Assembly: GCA_021850485.1 (NCBI GenBank)
Contig: JAJZLY010000014.1
Coordinates: forward strand, 33,526 to 97,525
Reading direction: 5' to 3'
DNA from: Bacillota bacterium
Lineage (GTDB): Bacteria > Bacillota > Sulfobacillia > JAJZYS01 > JAJZLH01
Length of the DNA stretch: 64,000 nucleotides
The first letter of the stretch is position 1. Every line of letters begins with the position of its first letter. Under the pieces are notes generated by a model that was given only the letters and a program-made list of their open reading frames with translations, was not told the DNA's origin and did not search any database. Shown piece by piece: positions 1-8,927 of this stretch. A program made the position numbers and the translations under genes.

Positions 1-890
1 TTTGCGACCCGGGCGGCGAGTCGGTCCTGATCGCCGGCGTGGCGGCCTACCTGATAGCCCATGACCAGCTTGCTCTGGTCGACCGGCTGAAACTCCTCAA
101 CTCGGCGGACTGTCGACTTCGGCCGCTCCTGTGGCGGCTGATATGGGTCACCTGCGCGCCCTGGCAGGTCGCCAAACAGCCGTTCAATCTGGCGGATCAT
201 GTCGTCTGCGTCCATGTCGCCACTGGCGGCCACCGTGATCGGTGCCTGGGCCAGGAGTTCATGGTAGGCGGCTGCCACCTCTTGGGGCCCGGTCTGGTCC
301 AACTGCTCGATGGTTCCATAGGCCGTCTGGCAGTATGGGTCTCCCTCGAACATCGCTTCCAGCATCCGGATTTGGGCGTACTCGGTCTTATTGTTAAAGA
401 TGCCTTGCAGCTCACTGGAGATGGATCGCCGCTCCTCCTCCAGATAGCCGGCGTGGAAACCGTCGCCGTCTATCAGCGGCTCGCGCAGCACCTCGGCCCA
501 CAGGCCGAGGGCCTTGTCCCAGATCGGTTCAGGCAGGATGCGATCCGATACGCAGCCTAGCCTCAGATGCAACAGATGGGCGTTACCGAGCTTGCTGGCG
601 GCGCCAGTCAGGGACGCCCCGTAGAGGCTGTCCAGGAGTGCGCGCAGCTGCAAGGTCTCCGGGACGCGGCTACTTCCCCGCACCAAGACGGCAGGGACCA
701 ACGCCTGAGCCGCAGTCTGACTTCCCAGCCGCAAGCGGCAGGTGAGCATGATGCTCCGCCGGCGGAACTTACGGCTGGGCAGCAGCAAGATGCGGATGCC
801 ATTGCTCAAGTGGTGGGTCACCAGCCGGCTGGAAATCGCCGATTGGGTCCCCTCTTTGCGTTGCGGGTGAAGGGGTGAGAAAGCGCTCAA
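1..890 (-). CDS. M16-family peptidase-like protein, YfmF type (partial, runs off the left edge)
   Basis: The minus strand is open from just behind ftsH to the window edge, about 296 codons. The reading contains [20 protein letters not shown] and an M16-like mixed alpha/beta pattern, as in Bacillus YfmF, a protein linked by family studies to EF-P modification. The zinc motif HxxEH of active M16 peptidases is absent from the N-terminal part, as in YfmF, so it is probably not a protease itself and may pair with an active YfmH-type partner beyond the window. I placed the start at TTG 890-888 because GGAGAGAAGG lies 4 bases upstream and the TTG overlaps the ftsH stop (TTGA); a GTG about 70 bases downstream is the alternative. 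It follows ftsH in the same direction and is probably co-transcribed. Confidence 0.75.
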   Translation of the reverse strand, partial: MSAFSPLHPQRKEGTQSAISSRLVTHHLSNGIRILLLPSRKFRRRSIMLTCRLRLGSQTAAQALVPAVLVRGSSRVPETLQLRALLDSLYGASLTGAASKLGNAHLLHLRLGCVSDRILPEPIWDKALGLWAEVLREPLIDGDGFHAGYLEEERRSISSELQGIFNNKTEYAQIRMLEAMFEGDPYCQTAYGTIEQLDQTGPQEVAAAYHELLAQAPITVAASGDMDADDMIRQIERLFGDLPGRAGDPYQPPQERPKSTVRRVEEFQPVDQSKLVMGYQVGRHAGDQDRLAARVA

Positions 891-2698
891 CTGGCCTTCT
901 CTCCGACACCCATCAGCTGCTCAAACTCCGGCCCCTCTAGGGTTTCTTTCTCAAGCAACTCGGCCGAGATCTTGTCCAGCTGCTCACGGTGCGCCACCAG
1001 CAGGTCCTTGGCCTTCTGATAGCACTCGCCGACGATGCGCCTGGTCTCGTCGTCAATGGTGGCCGCCACCTTTTCGGAGTAGTTCCGGTCGCGCAGGAAG
1101 TCGCGTCCCATGAACACGGTATCTTGCTTGGTGCCGTAGGTCATGGGGCCCAGCGCGTCTGACATGCCGAACTCGGTAATCATCCGCCGCACCATCTTGG
1201 TCGCCTTGTCGAGGTCGTCGCTGGCACCAGTGGTGATCTCGCCAAACACCACTTCCTCGGCTGCCCGCCCGCCCAGAGCGGCGGTCACCCGGTCGGTGAA
1301 CTCCTCCTTGGAGACCAGATAGCGATCTTCTCTCGGCATTTGCATGGTATAGCCCAGTCCCATCCCGCGCGGAATGATCGTCACCTTGACCACCGGATCA
1401 GCATGCTCCAAGACGGTGGCGACCAGGGCGTGACCGACTTCGTGAAAGGCCACGACGCGCCGTTCTTTCTCGTTCATGACCCGAGCCTTGCGCTGGGGGC
1501 CGGCGATCACCCGCTCCACAGCCTCGCGCAACTCGTCCATGCCGACCCGCTTCTTGCGACGGCGTGCGGTCAAAAGGGCGCCTTCGTTCAGCATGTTGGC
1601 CAAATCGGCACCGGTAAATCCCGGTGTCATCCGGGCGATGTCTCCAAGGTCGACCTCTTTTTCAAGCGGCTTGTTGCGGGCGTGCACGTCCAAAATCTCC
1701 TGCCGGCTCTTCAGGTCCGGCCGGTGGATGACCACCTGGCGGTCGAAGCGGCCGGGACGCAACAGGGCTGGATCCAGCACGTCCGGGCGGTTGGTGGCGG
1801 CCATCACGATGATGCCCTCGTTGACACCAAAGCCGTCCATCTCTACCAGCAACTGATTCAGCGTCTGCTCTCGCTCGTCGTGACCGCCACCGTACCCAGC
1901 ACCACGCATCCGGCCCACCGCATCGATCTCATCGATGAACACGATGCAGGGCGAGCTCCGCTTTGCCTGATCAAACAGGTCGCGGACCCGGGAGGCGCCG
2001 ACGCCCACAAACATCTCGACGAAGTCGGAGCCAGAAATCGAGAAAAACGGCACCCCAGCTTCGCCAGCCACGGCACGAGCCAAAAGCGTCTTGCCGGTGC
2101 CCGGTTCGCCGAACAGCAACACACCCTTGGGGATGCGCGCCCCTACCTCCAGATATCGGCGCGGGTGCTTTAGGAAGTCGATGATCTCGGCCAGCTCTTC
2201 TTTGACTTCGTCGACGCCGGCCACATCCTTAAAGGTCACCCGCGTCTTCTCGTCGTTGTTGTGCATGCGCGCCCGGCTGCGTCCGAACTGCATGACCCGA
2301 TTCCCGCCACCTTGGCTCTGTTGCATCATGAAGAAGAACAATCCGCCGATGACCAGGGTCGGCAGCAGGTAGATGAGGAGCGTGGACCACCACGGGCTCT
2401 GGGCCGGCGTGGCGATCGAAAACGCCACGTGCTTGGCCGCAAGCAGCGAGATCAGGCTGCTGTCGGAGGTGGGAAGCACCGCCTGGAACTGCTGGCCGTT
2501 GACCAGGGTTCCGGTCATGATCTGGGTCTGCTCGTTCAGCTGGGCACTCTTCAACGATCCCGCCTGCACCGCGGTCAACATGTGGCTGTACGACCATGTC
2601 GGCAGGACAGGGGTCGGCGTCGACACGTACTTGGCCAAGGCCAAGAAGAAAACAATGGCCAACAGGGGGACAATCAGGCGCCGGAGCATGTTGTTCAT
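887..2698 (-). CDS. ftsH: FtsH ATP-dependent zinc metalloprotease
   Basis: Membrane-anchored AAA+ protease that degrades misfolded and regulatory membrane and cytosolic proteins. The 603 residues match the family length. Transmembrane helices lie near residues 5-24 and 103-124, flanking a small extracytoplasmic domain. Walker A GEPGTGKT is at 197-204, Walker B FIDEID at 254-259, and the arginine-finger segment RPGRFDR near 314-320. The zinc site HEVGH is at 419-423; most FtsH have HEAGH, and the Ala-to-Val change is unusual but spares the ligands. The ATG overlaps the tilS stop (ATGA), so the two are translationally coupled, the classic tilS-ftsH order. Confidence 0.97.
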   Translation of the reverse strand: MNNMLRRLIVPLLAIVFFLALAKYVSTPTPVLPTWSYSHMLTAVQAGSLKSAQLNEQTQIMTGTLVNGQQFQAVLPTSDSSLISLLAAKHVAFSIATPAQSPWWSTLLIYLLPTLVIGGLFFFMMQQSQGGGNRVMQFGRSRARMHNNDEKTRVTFKDVAGVDEVKEELAEIIDFLKHPRRYLEVGARIPKGVLLFGEPGTGKTLLARAVAGEAGVPFFSISGSDFVEMFVGVGASRVRDLFDQAKRSSPCIVFIDEIDAVGRMRGAGYGGGHDEREQTLNQLLVEMDGFGVNEGIIVMAATNRPDVLDPALLRPGRFDRQVVIHRPDLKSRQEILDVHARNKPLEKEVDLGDIARMTPGFTGADLANMLNEGALLTARRRKKRVGMDELREAVERVIAGPQRKARVMNEKERRVVAFHEVGHALVATVLEHADPVVKVTIIPRGMGLGYTMQMPREDRYLVSKEEFTDRVTAALGGRAAEEVVFGEITTGASDDLDKATKMVRRMITEFGMSDALGPMTYGTKQDTVFMGRDFLRDRNYSEKVAATIDDETRRIVGECYQKAKDLLVAHREQLDKISAELLEKETLEGPEFEQLMGVGEKAS

Positions 2699-4071
2699 AA
2701 GCGGGCGGACGCCCCTTTCCTGACGGGCCTACCCCTAGCCACACGGTGTTTCGGCGCAGGTTTCTTAAGATTACCACAATCGCTCGCTGCCGCACCCAGC
2801 CCAACAAGAGGTAGGCGCCTGTCCCTCAGCGTGGCGCGCTCGGCGGAAAACTCCAGTTCGCCCTCGCCCTGCCATGGGCCACGCACGCCCAGCACCGCGG
2901 CCACCCCATGCTCGGTCACGATCAGGGGCACTCTGGTGCGCAGCGGCATCGGCACGCCAGCGCCGTCCCAAACGTCGGCCAGGCCCCCGCCGGAGGTCAG
3001 CCGATCCCCGGGCTGCCAGCCACGGATCCACATCGGCGTAGCGATGTCGGCCAGTTGCATGTCCGCCAGGCCAGGCGGCAACGGCGCCGGAATGCAGATG
3101 GTCTGGCCGGGGCCGGGGGCCGCCTGCAGCGGCAATTCTGGCCGCACGCCGCTAGGTCCCAACCACACGCTGGCGCCCATCTTTCCCACCCAAAGTCCGC
3201 GCCCGCCGCCGCCACCGGTCGCCAGGGCACGGCCAAGCGCCGTCACCTGCCCCTCTGTCGGCCTCCGATTCAGACGTACCAAGAGGGCGTAGGCGATGCG
3301 AGAGACTACTGCGCTGGGCAGCCCCTCGGGCAGATCGAGGACCAAGCCACCGCACACCGGTCGCACCGTGGCCAGAGACCGCTCGGCCTGCTCACCCAAG
3401 GCATCGTCGTCCCATGCGGCCAGCCGAGCCGCCCGCCCCAAAATCCGCTCGATCTGCGGCTGGCGTGTTGCTATCGCCGGCAGCAGTTCCAGCCGGATCC
3501 AATTGCGCAGGCGCACTTGGTCGACATTGGTCGGGTCGTCCTCATAGGGGATGTGTGCGGCATCGGCCCACCGCCGCAACTCGCCGCCGGGGACGTCGAT
3601 CAGGGGACGTAGCCACAAGCCTTCCGACCACTGGCGCATGCCCCGAATGCCATGGCTGGTGGTGCCCTGGATCAGGTGGGCAAGCACCGTTTCTGCCTGA
3701 TCCGACCCATGGTGGGCCAAGATCACGGCCTGGGCGTCCACGACGGCGGCCACATGGGCGAGAAATCGCCTGCGCTCCAGGCGTGCGCGCTCCTCTGTCG
3801 CCGCCCACCTGGCCGGAAGGTGACCGACGCTCAAAGGCAGCCCGAGGAGCTGGGCGCGGGCGGCGACCAGTTGTGGTGCCCGACTTTTCCGCCAGCCGTG
3901 ATCCAGGCAGGCGATATGCAGAAAAAGCCCGATCTGCGGTGCGATCTGGGCCATCGCCTCGAGCAGCGCCATGGAGTCGGCCCCGCCACTCACCGCAACC
4001 ACGGCGTGAGGCTGAATCCTGTCAGCGAAAGCCGCCTGCACCCGCTGACGCAGCGTCAACATCCAGTCCAT
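2695..4071 (-). CDS. tilS: tRNA(Ile)-lysidine synthase
   Basis: Attaches lysine to C34 of the CAU-anticodon isoleucine tRNA using ATP, changing its decoding from AUG to AUA. The N-terminal PP-loop SGGADS is at residues 28-33, and the TilS-specific segment [14 protein letters not shown] follows in the middle of the N-domain; a C-terminal TilS-like region completes the 458 residues. It lies between tRNA-Glu upstream and ftsH downstream, overlapping ftsH by 4 bases. The last roughly 20 residues are basic and may be a lineage-specific tail. Confidence 0.95.
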   Translation of the reverse strand: MDWMLTLRQRVQAAFADRIQPHAVVAVSGGADSMALLEAMAQIAPQIGLFLHIACLDHGWRKSRAPQLVAARAQLLGLPLSVGHLPARWAATEERARLERRRFLAHVAAVVDAQAVILAHHGSDQAETVLAHLIQGTTSHGIRGMRQWSEGLWLRPLIDVPGGELRRWADAAHIPYEDDPTNVDQVRLRNWIRLELLPAIATRQPQIERILGRAARLAAWDDDALGEQAERSLATVRPVCGGLVLDLPEGLPSAVVSRIAYALLVRLNRRPTEGQVTALGRALATGGGGGRGLWVGKMGASVWLGPSGVRPELPLQAAPGPGQTICIPAPLPPGLADMQLADIATPMWIRGWQPGDRLTSGGGLADVWDGAGVPMPLRTRVPLIVTEHGVAAVLGVRGPWQGEGELEFSAERATLRDRRLPLVGLGAAASDCGNLKKPAPKHRVARGRPVRKGASARL

Positions 4072-4167
4072 AGTCCGCTGTTCGCCAGCCCTTCTCCGCT
4101 GCCCTGTGCCAGCTCTCGAAAGCAGTCAGGCCGGACCTCTGCGGTCCAGCCTGGCCAAGATGCGCAT

Positions 4168-4243
4168 TGGTGACCCCACCGGGATTCGAACCCGGGTCTT
4201 CACCGTGAAAGGGTGACGTCCTAGGCCTCTAGACGATGGGGTC
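4168..4243 (-). tRNA. tRNA-Glu (anticodon UUC), CCA encoded
   Basis: Read on the minus strand, the acceptor GACCCCA pairs with TGGGGTC, followed by discriminator A and an encoded CCA. The anticodon loop is CTTTCAC with anticodon TTC, and the T-arm GGGTTCGAATCCC is canonical. The length is 76 bases with CCA. It sits in the gap between the MetE-like gene and tilS, in the same direction. Confidence 0.97.
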
Positions 4244-4285
4244 TGGCGGAACATTATAGCATGGTTCCAGAGATCGCCCGTCTGC

Positions 4286-5332
4286 CTAGGCCGCCCCCAC
4301 CTTGCGGACTCCCTGGACCAGGGCCTGTAGCTTGCGCACGGCCTGCCAGCGGGGTGTTTGCGAAAATCCGCAGTCCGTGGTCAGGCTGAGGTCCTCGGCC
4401 GCAACGTGGCGCAGAAGGGTTTGCACCCGCCACGCCACATCGTCTGGGGTCTCGATGTACGAACTCTTGACGTCGACCACCCCGGCTGCCAGGAACAGAT
4501 GCCGGCCAGCCTGATCCAGCCACTGCGGCCACAACTCCACCTCTGCCATCTCTCGGTTGGCGAACTCCAGCACCCACTCGTCTGCCGGGATCTTCACTAG
4601 TTCCCGGACCAGTGGGTCGTAGCGGCGCCAGGCAAACGGCCGCCCCTGATTGTCGCCAAAACAGATGTGGACGGATTTGGCGACGTCGATTCCTGCGAGC
4701 GCTCGCTGAGCGGCCTCCACCGCCAGCAGTGGGTCCTGGTCGCGCGCGATCATCGGTTCATCGATCTGCACGTGGCTGGCCCCGGCCCGGATCAGGGCCT
4801 TCAACTCGCGATTGACCAGATCGGCCAATGCGAGCACGGCGTCGGGGCGGCTGGGGTAGCCGGCCGTGACCTCGATCGGAGTGGCCAGCGTGATCGGGCC
4901 AGCTACGGTCGCCTTCACCGGACGCGATGCAAAGGATTTGGCTACGGTCCAGGTCTCCACGGCGCCCAGCGTGACCTCCGTTGACAGGGCGGCACTCAGT
5001 TTGCGCTGGGGCATCTGGTCGTAGCCAAAGGGGCCCAGCCGACGAGCCACCGGCTGCAACGGCATGCCAAGCGCATCGTAGTACTGACCGAGGAAGCCAC
5101 CGGCAACGTAGATCTCTCCACTGCCGATCTCATCGAGACCTGCTCCCTCCTGGTCGATAACCGCCAGGTGCGTGGCATCGCGGGCGGCCTCAGCCAAATC
5201 TGCCGGGCCGACCGACGGATCCTGTAGCGCCCGCACCCGCAAGGAGATGAGCCAGCCTGGCGCCGACATGCTGCCTACGGCTGTCGTCCTCAGCCCCCCG
5301 AAGGCATGGTTTCCCGGCCGCACTGCGTCCAC
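4286..5332 (-). CDS. Cobalamin-independent methionine synthase C-terminal-type protein (MetE-like)
   Basis: A single UROD/MetE-like TIM barrel of about 348 residues, equal to the catalytic C-terminal half of MetE without the N-terminal half. TTAVGS near the start corresponds to the family TTxxGS motif. HVQIDEPM, HICFGDN and a late cysteine in TTDCGFSQTPR match the metal and homocysteine site of MetE. Stand-alone proteins of this type transfer methyl groups from folates or methylcobalamin-like donors to thiols; the exact donor is unknown. I chose GTG 5332-5330 because GGGAGG lies 8 bases upstream; an in-frame ATG at 5380 would add 16 residues. tRNA-Glu follows downstream. Confidence 0.85.
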   Translation of the reverse strand: MDAVRPGNHAFGGLRTTAVGSMSAPGWLISLRVRALQDPSVGPADLAEAARDATHLAVIDQEGAGLDEIGSGEIYVAGGFLGQYYDALGMPLQPVARRLGPFGYDQMPQRKLSAALSTEVTLGAVETWTVAKSFASRPVKATVAGPITLATPIEVTAGYPSRPDAVLALADLVNRELKALIRAGASHVQIDEPMIARDQDPLLAVEAAQRALAGIDVAKSVHICFGDNQGRPFAWRRYDPLVRELVKIPADEWVLEFANREMAEVELWPQWLDQAGRHLFLAAGVVDVKSSYIETPDDVAWRVQTLLRHVAAEDLSLTTDCGFSQTPRWQAVRKLQALVQGVRKVGAA

Positions 5333-5479
5333 TTGCGTTCCCTCCCGCATTCGTGTGCTGAACGGACCATTCGTGATCAACTGGCTCGATCCCGCGCCGG
5401 CTGTGGCAGATGCCCCACCGAGAGACTATGCTGAGATGTAAACTCTGGCTCGCTAGGGCAACCTGAGGAGGTAGGCGCC

Positions 5480-5947
5480 ATGGCTCAGTTGACCCTCTAT
5501 CAGTTCGACACCTGACCCTATTGCGTATTGGTTCGCCGCCGGCTCGGAGAGCTCGGCCTCGCCTTCCAGGTGATCACCATCCCCCGTCCGCGCAGTGAGC
5601 GTCAAGAGGTTCTGGCCGTGAGCGGACAGCCCACGGTACCAGTCCTGGTCACCGACGATGGCGTCTTTGCTGATGAAAACGACATCTTGGCCTATCTGGA
5701 GCGGACCTATGGCCCGGCGCCCAAACGGCCGCAGGCCAAGGCCGAGCTATGGCCAACCGACTTAGCGGCCAAGCTAGATGCCCTGGCCACACGCCTAGCC
5801 GAGAGCAGCGAAGAGCTTTTGGCCATCTCCCGCGCTGCCCAAGTTCATCAGGCCGTGGACCTCACCAACGTGTTGCAGGTCGCTGGCCAGGCGGCTGCCG
5901 ATGCCGCCCGCTGGACGGCCGGACAGGCGGAGTCAGCGCGCTCCTGA
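5480..5947 (+). CDS. Glutaredoxin / GST-N-domain protein with in-frame TGA (probable selenocysteine) at the active site
   Basis: ATG 5480 has a strong GGAGG eight bases upstream and opens a frame whose twelfth codon is TGA (5513-5515). Read through, the N-terminus is LYQFDTUPYC, so the TGA falls on the first cysteine of the glutaredoxin CPYC motif. The frame then runs 143 more codons with the cis-proline segment TVPVLV and the late DENDILAYLE helix of the fold, then a helical C-terminal extension. Starting after the TGA would delete the first strand and the active site, so read-through as Sec is the simplest reading. A hairpin with bacterial SECIS geometry begins 22 bases after the TGA. A nonsense mutation or sequencing error (TGC to TGA) is the alternative. 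The Sec machinery genes are not in this window. Confidence 0.75.
5538..5557 (+). promoter_or_regulatory. Candidate bacterial SECIS hairpin downstream of the TGA codon
   Basis: GCC GGCT pairs with AGCT C GGC around the loop CGGAG, giving seven pairs (one G-U) and a bulged C. The loop starts 29 bases after the TGA and has G in its second position, matching the known bacterial SECIS pattern of a 16-37 base spacing and a G among the first two loop bases. Confidence 0.5.
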
Positions 5948-6056
5948 GGCCCGGGAGTGGCTATACCGCGACCCAGAAAACCCCTCTCCCCAGTCTTGGT
6001 CCCGAGCCGCCGGCGACGAAGCGCTCCGGCCTCTGGCCTCACCCTGTGGCGCTGAG

Positions 6057-7232
6057 CTAGGCATGTGGGCCTAAGAGCTCGGCGCCGTCATTAGCACATA
6101 GCTGGGCAAGGAGTCGGGCGGCTGGGCGCCAGGAAAAGCGCTGCCCAGCGCTCGGTGGCGGGCAAAGCCCGAAGGCCGGGCCCCAGCCTTCTCGCCACTC
6201 GAAATTGTCCCAAAGCGTCCAGTACAGGTAGCCCGCGACATCCAACCCCTGCTGCCTTGCCTCCAGCAGCACCCGCACGTGGCTGCGCAGATAATCGCAG
6301 CGCAAGTCCTCATCCAGCGTGGCGATGCCGTTTTCGGTGATCAGCACGGGCAGACCCATCGGCTTGAGCCAGGACAAAACGGCAGCCAGATCGGCGCTGT
6401 CCGTCACCCAACCCATCTGGCTGAGTCGTTCTCCCGGCCTGCTGCGGCGCACCTGGGTCAGGCCACGGGCATAACTGCGGGCATAGAAGTTGACACCCAA
6501 GAAGTCATGAGTGCCTGCGGTCCACTGGTAGAAGTACTGGTTGAACACCGCGTCCTGCAGGCGGCTGCCCAGCTGGTCCATCAGGTGGTGCGGGCGATGG
6601 GGCCAGATCCGGGTCAGATGTTTGGCGACACCCACGCGCCTGGCCGGGTCGATCTGATGCAAGATTTGAAAAGCCTGCCGATGGGCCCGTGCCAATGCGC
6701 GCCCTACCCGATTCACCTCGGTCAGAGAGCGACGACCCGGGGGCCACTCACCGAGCAGGTAACCCATCACCGCCAGCACCATCGGCTCGTTGATGGTCAC
6801 CCACCAGGTGGCATCGAGCGCGCTGCCCACCACCTTGCACAGGCGGGCGAAGTGAGTCGTGAAGTTTGGGCTGAGCACGCCGCCCTCTGCCTCCAGCCAC
6901 TTGGGCAGTGTGAAGTGGTGCAGCGTGACCACCGGTTCCAATCCGCAGTTCCTGGCCGTATCCACCATCTGCCGATAGTGGGCCAGGGCCGCCTGGTCCG
7001 TGGCACCAGGCGCCGGCTCGATCCGGCTCCACTCCACCGAAAAGCGATAGGCATTCAATCCCAAGGCCGCCACCTGACGAATGTCGTCCAGTGCATGCAG
7101 GTAGTGCTCGCAAGCCTTCCCCGCACCTTGGAACCCAGGTGTGATCGTCCGCTCGAATCTGGACCAGTCGGCGTGGTCGATGTTGCCTTCTACCTGGTAC
7201 GAAGAGGTCCCGACGCCCCAAAGCACGCCCAC
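6057..7232 (-). CDS. Glycoside hydrolase family 1 beta-glycosidase
   Basis: Hydrolyses terminal beta-linked glucosides or galactosides by a retaining mechanism. The GH1 start pattern WGVGTSSYQVEG is present, the acid/base glutamate lies in TINEP, and the nucleophile lies in ITENG. WTLWDNFEWREGW near the C-terminus is the family aglycone/sugar-binding signature. At 391 residues it is shorter than the usual 440-450, probably from shortened loops in the middle of the barrel, since both catalytic motifs and the C-terminal signature are intact. No signal peptide is visible, so it is probably cytoplasmic. It converges on the glutaredoxin gene and diverges from the dTMP-kinase-like gene. Confidence 0.9.
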   Translation of the reverse strand: MGVLWGVGTSSYQVEGNIDHADWSRFERTITPGFQGAGKACEHYLHALDDIRQVAALGLNAYRFSVEWSRIEPAPGATDQAALAHYRQMVDTARNCGLEPVVTLHHFTLPKWLEAEGGVLSPNFTTHFARLCKVVGSALDATWWVTINEPMVLAVMGYLLGEWPPGRRSLTEVNRVGRALARAHRQAFQILHQIDPARRVGVAKHLTRIWPHRPHHLMDQLGSRLQDAVFNQYFYQWTAGTHDFLGVNFYARSYARGLTQVRRSRPGERLSQMGWVTDSADLAAVLSWLKPMGLPVLITENGIATLDEDLRCDYLRSHVRVLLEARQQGLDVAGYLYWTLWDNFEWREGWGPAFGLCPPPSAGQRFSWRPAARLLAQLCANDGAELLGPHA

Positions 7233-7319
7233 CCCTCCTCGCCGTTGCGCCGACAGGTTTTCGCTTCAGCCAAGGCGAACGCCTTCGCACTTCGCCCAGG
7301 CGCCTGAGGAGGCATCATC

Positions 7320-7928
7320 ACGCCAGGCACCCTGATCGCCGTCGAGGGCATTGATGGCAGCGGAATCAGCACCCAGTCCCAATCCCTGGTCCAGTGGCTG
7401 CAAGGCACGGGGCGTCCCGCCCTTGGCACCAAGGAGCCCAGCGATGGTCCCGTCGGTCAACTGATTCGCCGTGCCCTGCAGGCCCAGGGAGAGGCGGCCC
7501 AGGTCAGCGAGCCGGTCCTGGCCGCCTTGTTCGCCGCCGACCGCATCGACCACTTGCAGCGGGTGATCGAGCCGGCCCTGACCAGTGGCCAGATCGTGGT
7601 CTGTGACCGCTATCTTCTCTCTTCGTTTGCCTACCAGTCCCTGGCCGTGGACATGGATTGGCTACGCCAACTCAACCGCCAGGCCCGGCGCCCGGACCTC
7701 ACGCTGTGGCTCACCGTCTCCCCGGCCACCAGCCGCCGCCGCCGCTGGCAGCGGCCGGCTGACGAACGCTATGAGGCGGACGACCACCTGGCCAGGGTCG
7801 CAGCTCAGATGGGTGACGTCTCAAGGCAGCTGAGGTCCGAGCTCCAGATCGTGGCCGTGGACGGTGAAGGCAGTGCCCAGGAGGTACTCACCCGCCTGCA
7901 AGCGGCGGTGATGGAAAGGCTGCGCTGA
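7320..7928 (+). CDS. tmk: Thymidylate kinase-like protein with altered P-loop and non-standard start
   Basis: The fold and motifs are those of dTMP kinase: LIAVEGIDGSG, the CDRY segment within IVVCDRYLLSS, SFAYQSLA, and a basic lid SRRRRWQ. The P-loop reads GSGIST instead of GSGKST, so the Walker A lysine that binds the ATP phosphates is replaced by isoleucine (codon ATC). There is no ATG, GTG or TTG between an in-frame TGA (7305) and the P-loop. AGGAGG at 7307-7312 is followed at 7 bases by ACG (7320) and at 4 bases by ATC (7317). Either a non-AUG start is used, the gene is decaying, or there are sequence errors. Its 3' end overlaps the end of the facing methyltransferase gene by 41 bases. 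Confidence 0.75.
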   Translation, partial: TPGTLIAVEGIDGSGISTQSQSLVQWLQGTGRPALGTKEPSDGPVGQLIRRALQAQGEAAQVSEPVLAALFAADRIDHLQRVIEPALTSGQIVVCDRYLLSSFAYQSLAVDMDWLRQLNRQARRPDLTLWLTVSPATSRRRRWQRPADERYEADDHLARVAAQMGDVSRQLRSELQIVAVDGEGSAQEVLTRLQAAVMERLR

Positions 7929-8781
7929 TGCGAGCGTTGGCAAGGCGTACGTAGTCCGCATCCGATTCCACGCCCAATCCCTTTCGTCCCCGCCGCATGG
8001 CGGCAATCACAGTCTGGCCACTGCCGGCGAACGGGTCCAGCACCACATCATCGGGATAGGTGTACAGCTCGATCAATCGCCCGGGCAGTTCCTCAGGGAA
8101 GGGTGCTGGGTGGCCGACCCGCCGGGCCGAGACCGATGGGAAGTGCCAAACGCTGCGGGTGAGCTCGGTGAACCGGGCAGCCTCCAGGGTTCCGTCTTGA
8201 TCGCCCTTTCGGCCGTAGCTTTCCTTGGAGAACACCAGCACGTACTCGTGGACATCGCGCAGCGTCGGATTGGCCGGCTGCCGCCAGCTGCCCCAGGCGG
8301 TGGAAACCCCGGCGCTGGCGCCCTTGTCCCACACCACCTCACCGCGCATCAGGTAGCCGATGTCGATCAGGTCGAGGGCGATGTAACTGGCCAATGGGAT
8401 GTACGGCCGTCGGCCCAAGTTGGCAACATTCACCGCCAGCCGGCCACCGGGCACCAACAGCCGATAGATTTGGGTGAAGACCTGCCGCAATAGGAGCCGA
8501 TACTCGGGCAAGGTGAGATCAAGGTCGTAATCCTTTCCAGCGTTGTACGGCGGTGACGTGACGACCAGGTGGCAGCAGCCATCGGGCAAGAAGTCCAGCT
8601 GGCGGCTGTCGGCGGCAATCACTTTGCCGAGGAGTTCAGGAGCGATCTGACCGCCCGGGCCAGATTCCGGTGGTGCCTCGCTGGCGGTAGGACCGTAGAG
8701 CTTGCGCTGATAGAAAGCGGCGGCGTCATGTCCCTGTCGCCCAGGCATGCCAAAGGTCTCCGTCTTGGTCCGCCGTCGCAT
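7888..8781 (-). CDS. Solitary DNA methyltransferase (beta class, SPPY type)
   Basis: S-adenosylmethionine-dependent DNA amino-methyltransferase. The catalytic motif IV TSPPYNAGKDYD is in the first half, and the SAM-binding motif I LDPFAGSGQT is near the C-terminus, the order of the beta class; SPPY is commonest among N4-cytosine enzymes but N6-adenine is possible. ATG 8781-8779 has GGGGAG 8 bases upstream and gives 297 residues; a longer frame to 8955 adds an unlikely basic tail. No restriction endonuclease is adjacent, so it looks like an orphan regulatory or phage-derived methylase. It is divergent from the MFS gene. Confidence 0.85.
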   Translation of the reverse strand: MRRRTKTETFGMPGRQGHDAAAFYQRKLYGPTASEAPPESGPGGQIAPELLGKVIAADSRQLDFLPDGCCHLVVTSPPYNAGKDYDLDLTLPEYRLLLRQVFTQIYRLLVPGGRLAVNVANLGRRPYIPLASYIALDLIDIGYLMRGEVVWDKGASAGVSTAWGSWRQPANPTLRDVHEYVLVFSKESYGRKGDQDGTLEAARFTELTRSVWHFPSVSARRVGHPAPFPEELPGRLIELYTYPDDVVLDPFAGSGQTVIAAMRRGRKGLGVESDADYVRLANARISAAFPSPPLAGG

Positions 8782-8927
8782 GGCCTCATCTCCCCGCTCA
8801 GAAGTTCGCGTCTTAGTGGCTGCCTCCTTGTCCTGCTGTCCTGGCCAAACGGTTTCGCTGAAGGTGCCCTGCGCCGACCTGAATGTGTACAATGTGGGAC
8901 GTGTCCGCAAGGAGGCGTCGGCTGCCG

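Noticed and set aside
1340..2173. Long plus-strand ORF opposite ftsH
   Set aside because: Antisense shadow of a clear ftsH frame; same applies to long frames opposite addB, kdpB and asnB.
5528..5947. Glutaredoxin ORF starting after the TGA
   Set aside because: It would lack the first strand and active site, and it has no ribosome site, while ATG 5480 has a strong one in the same frame.
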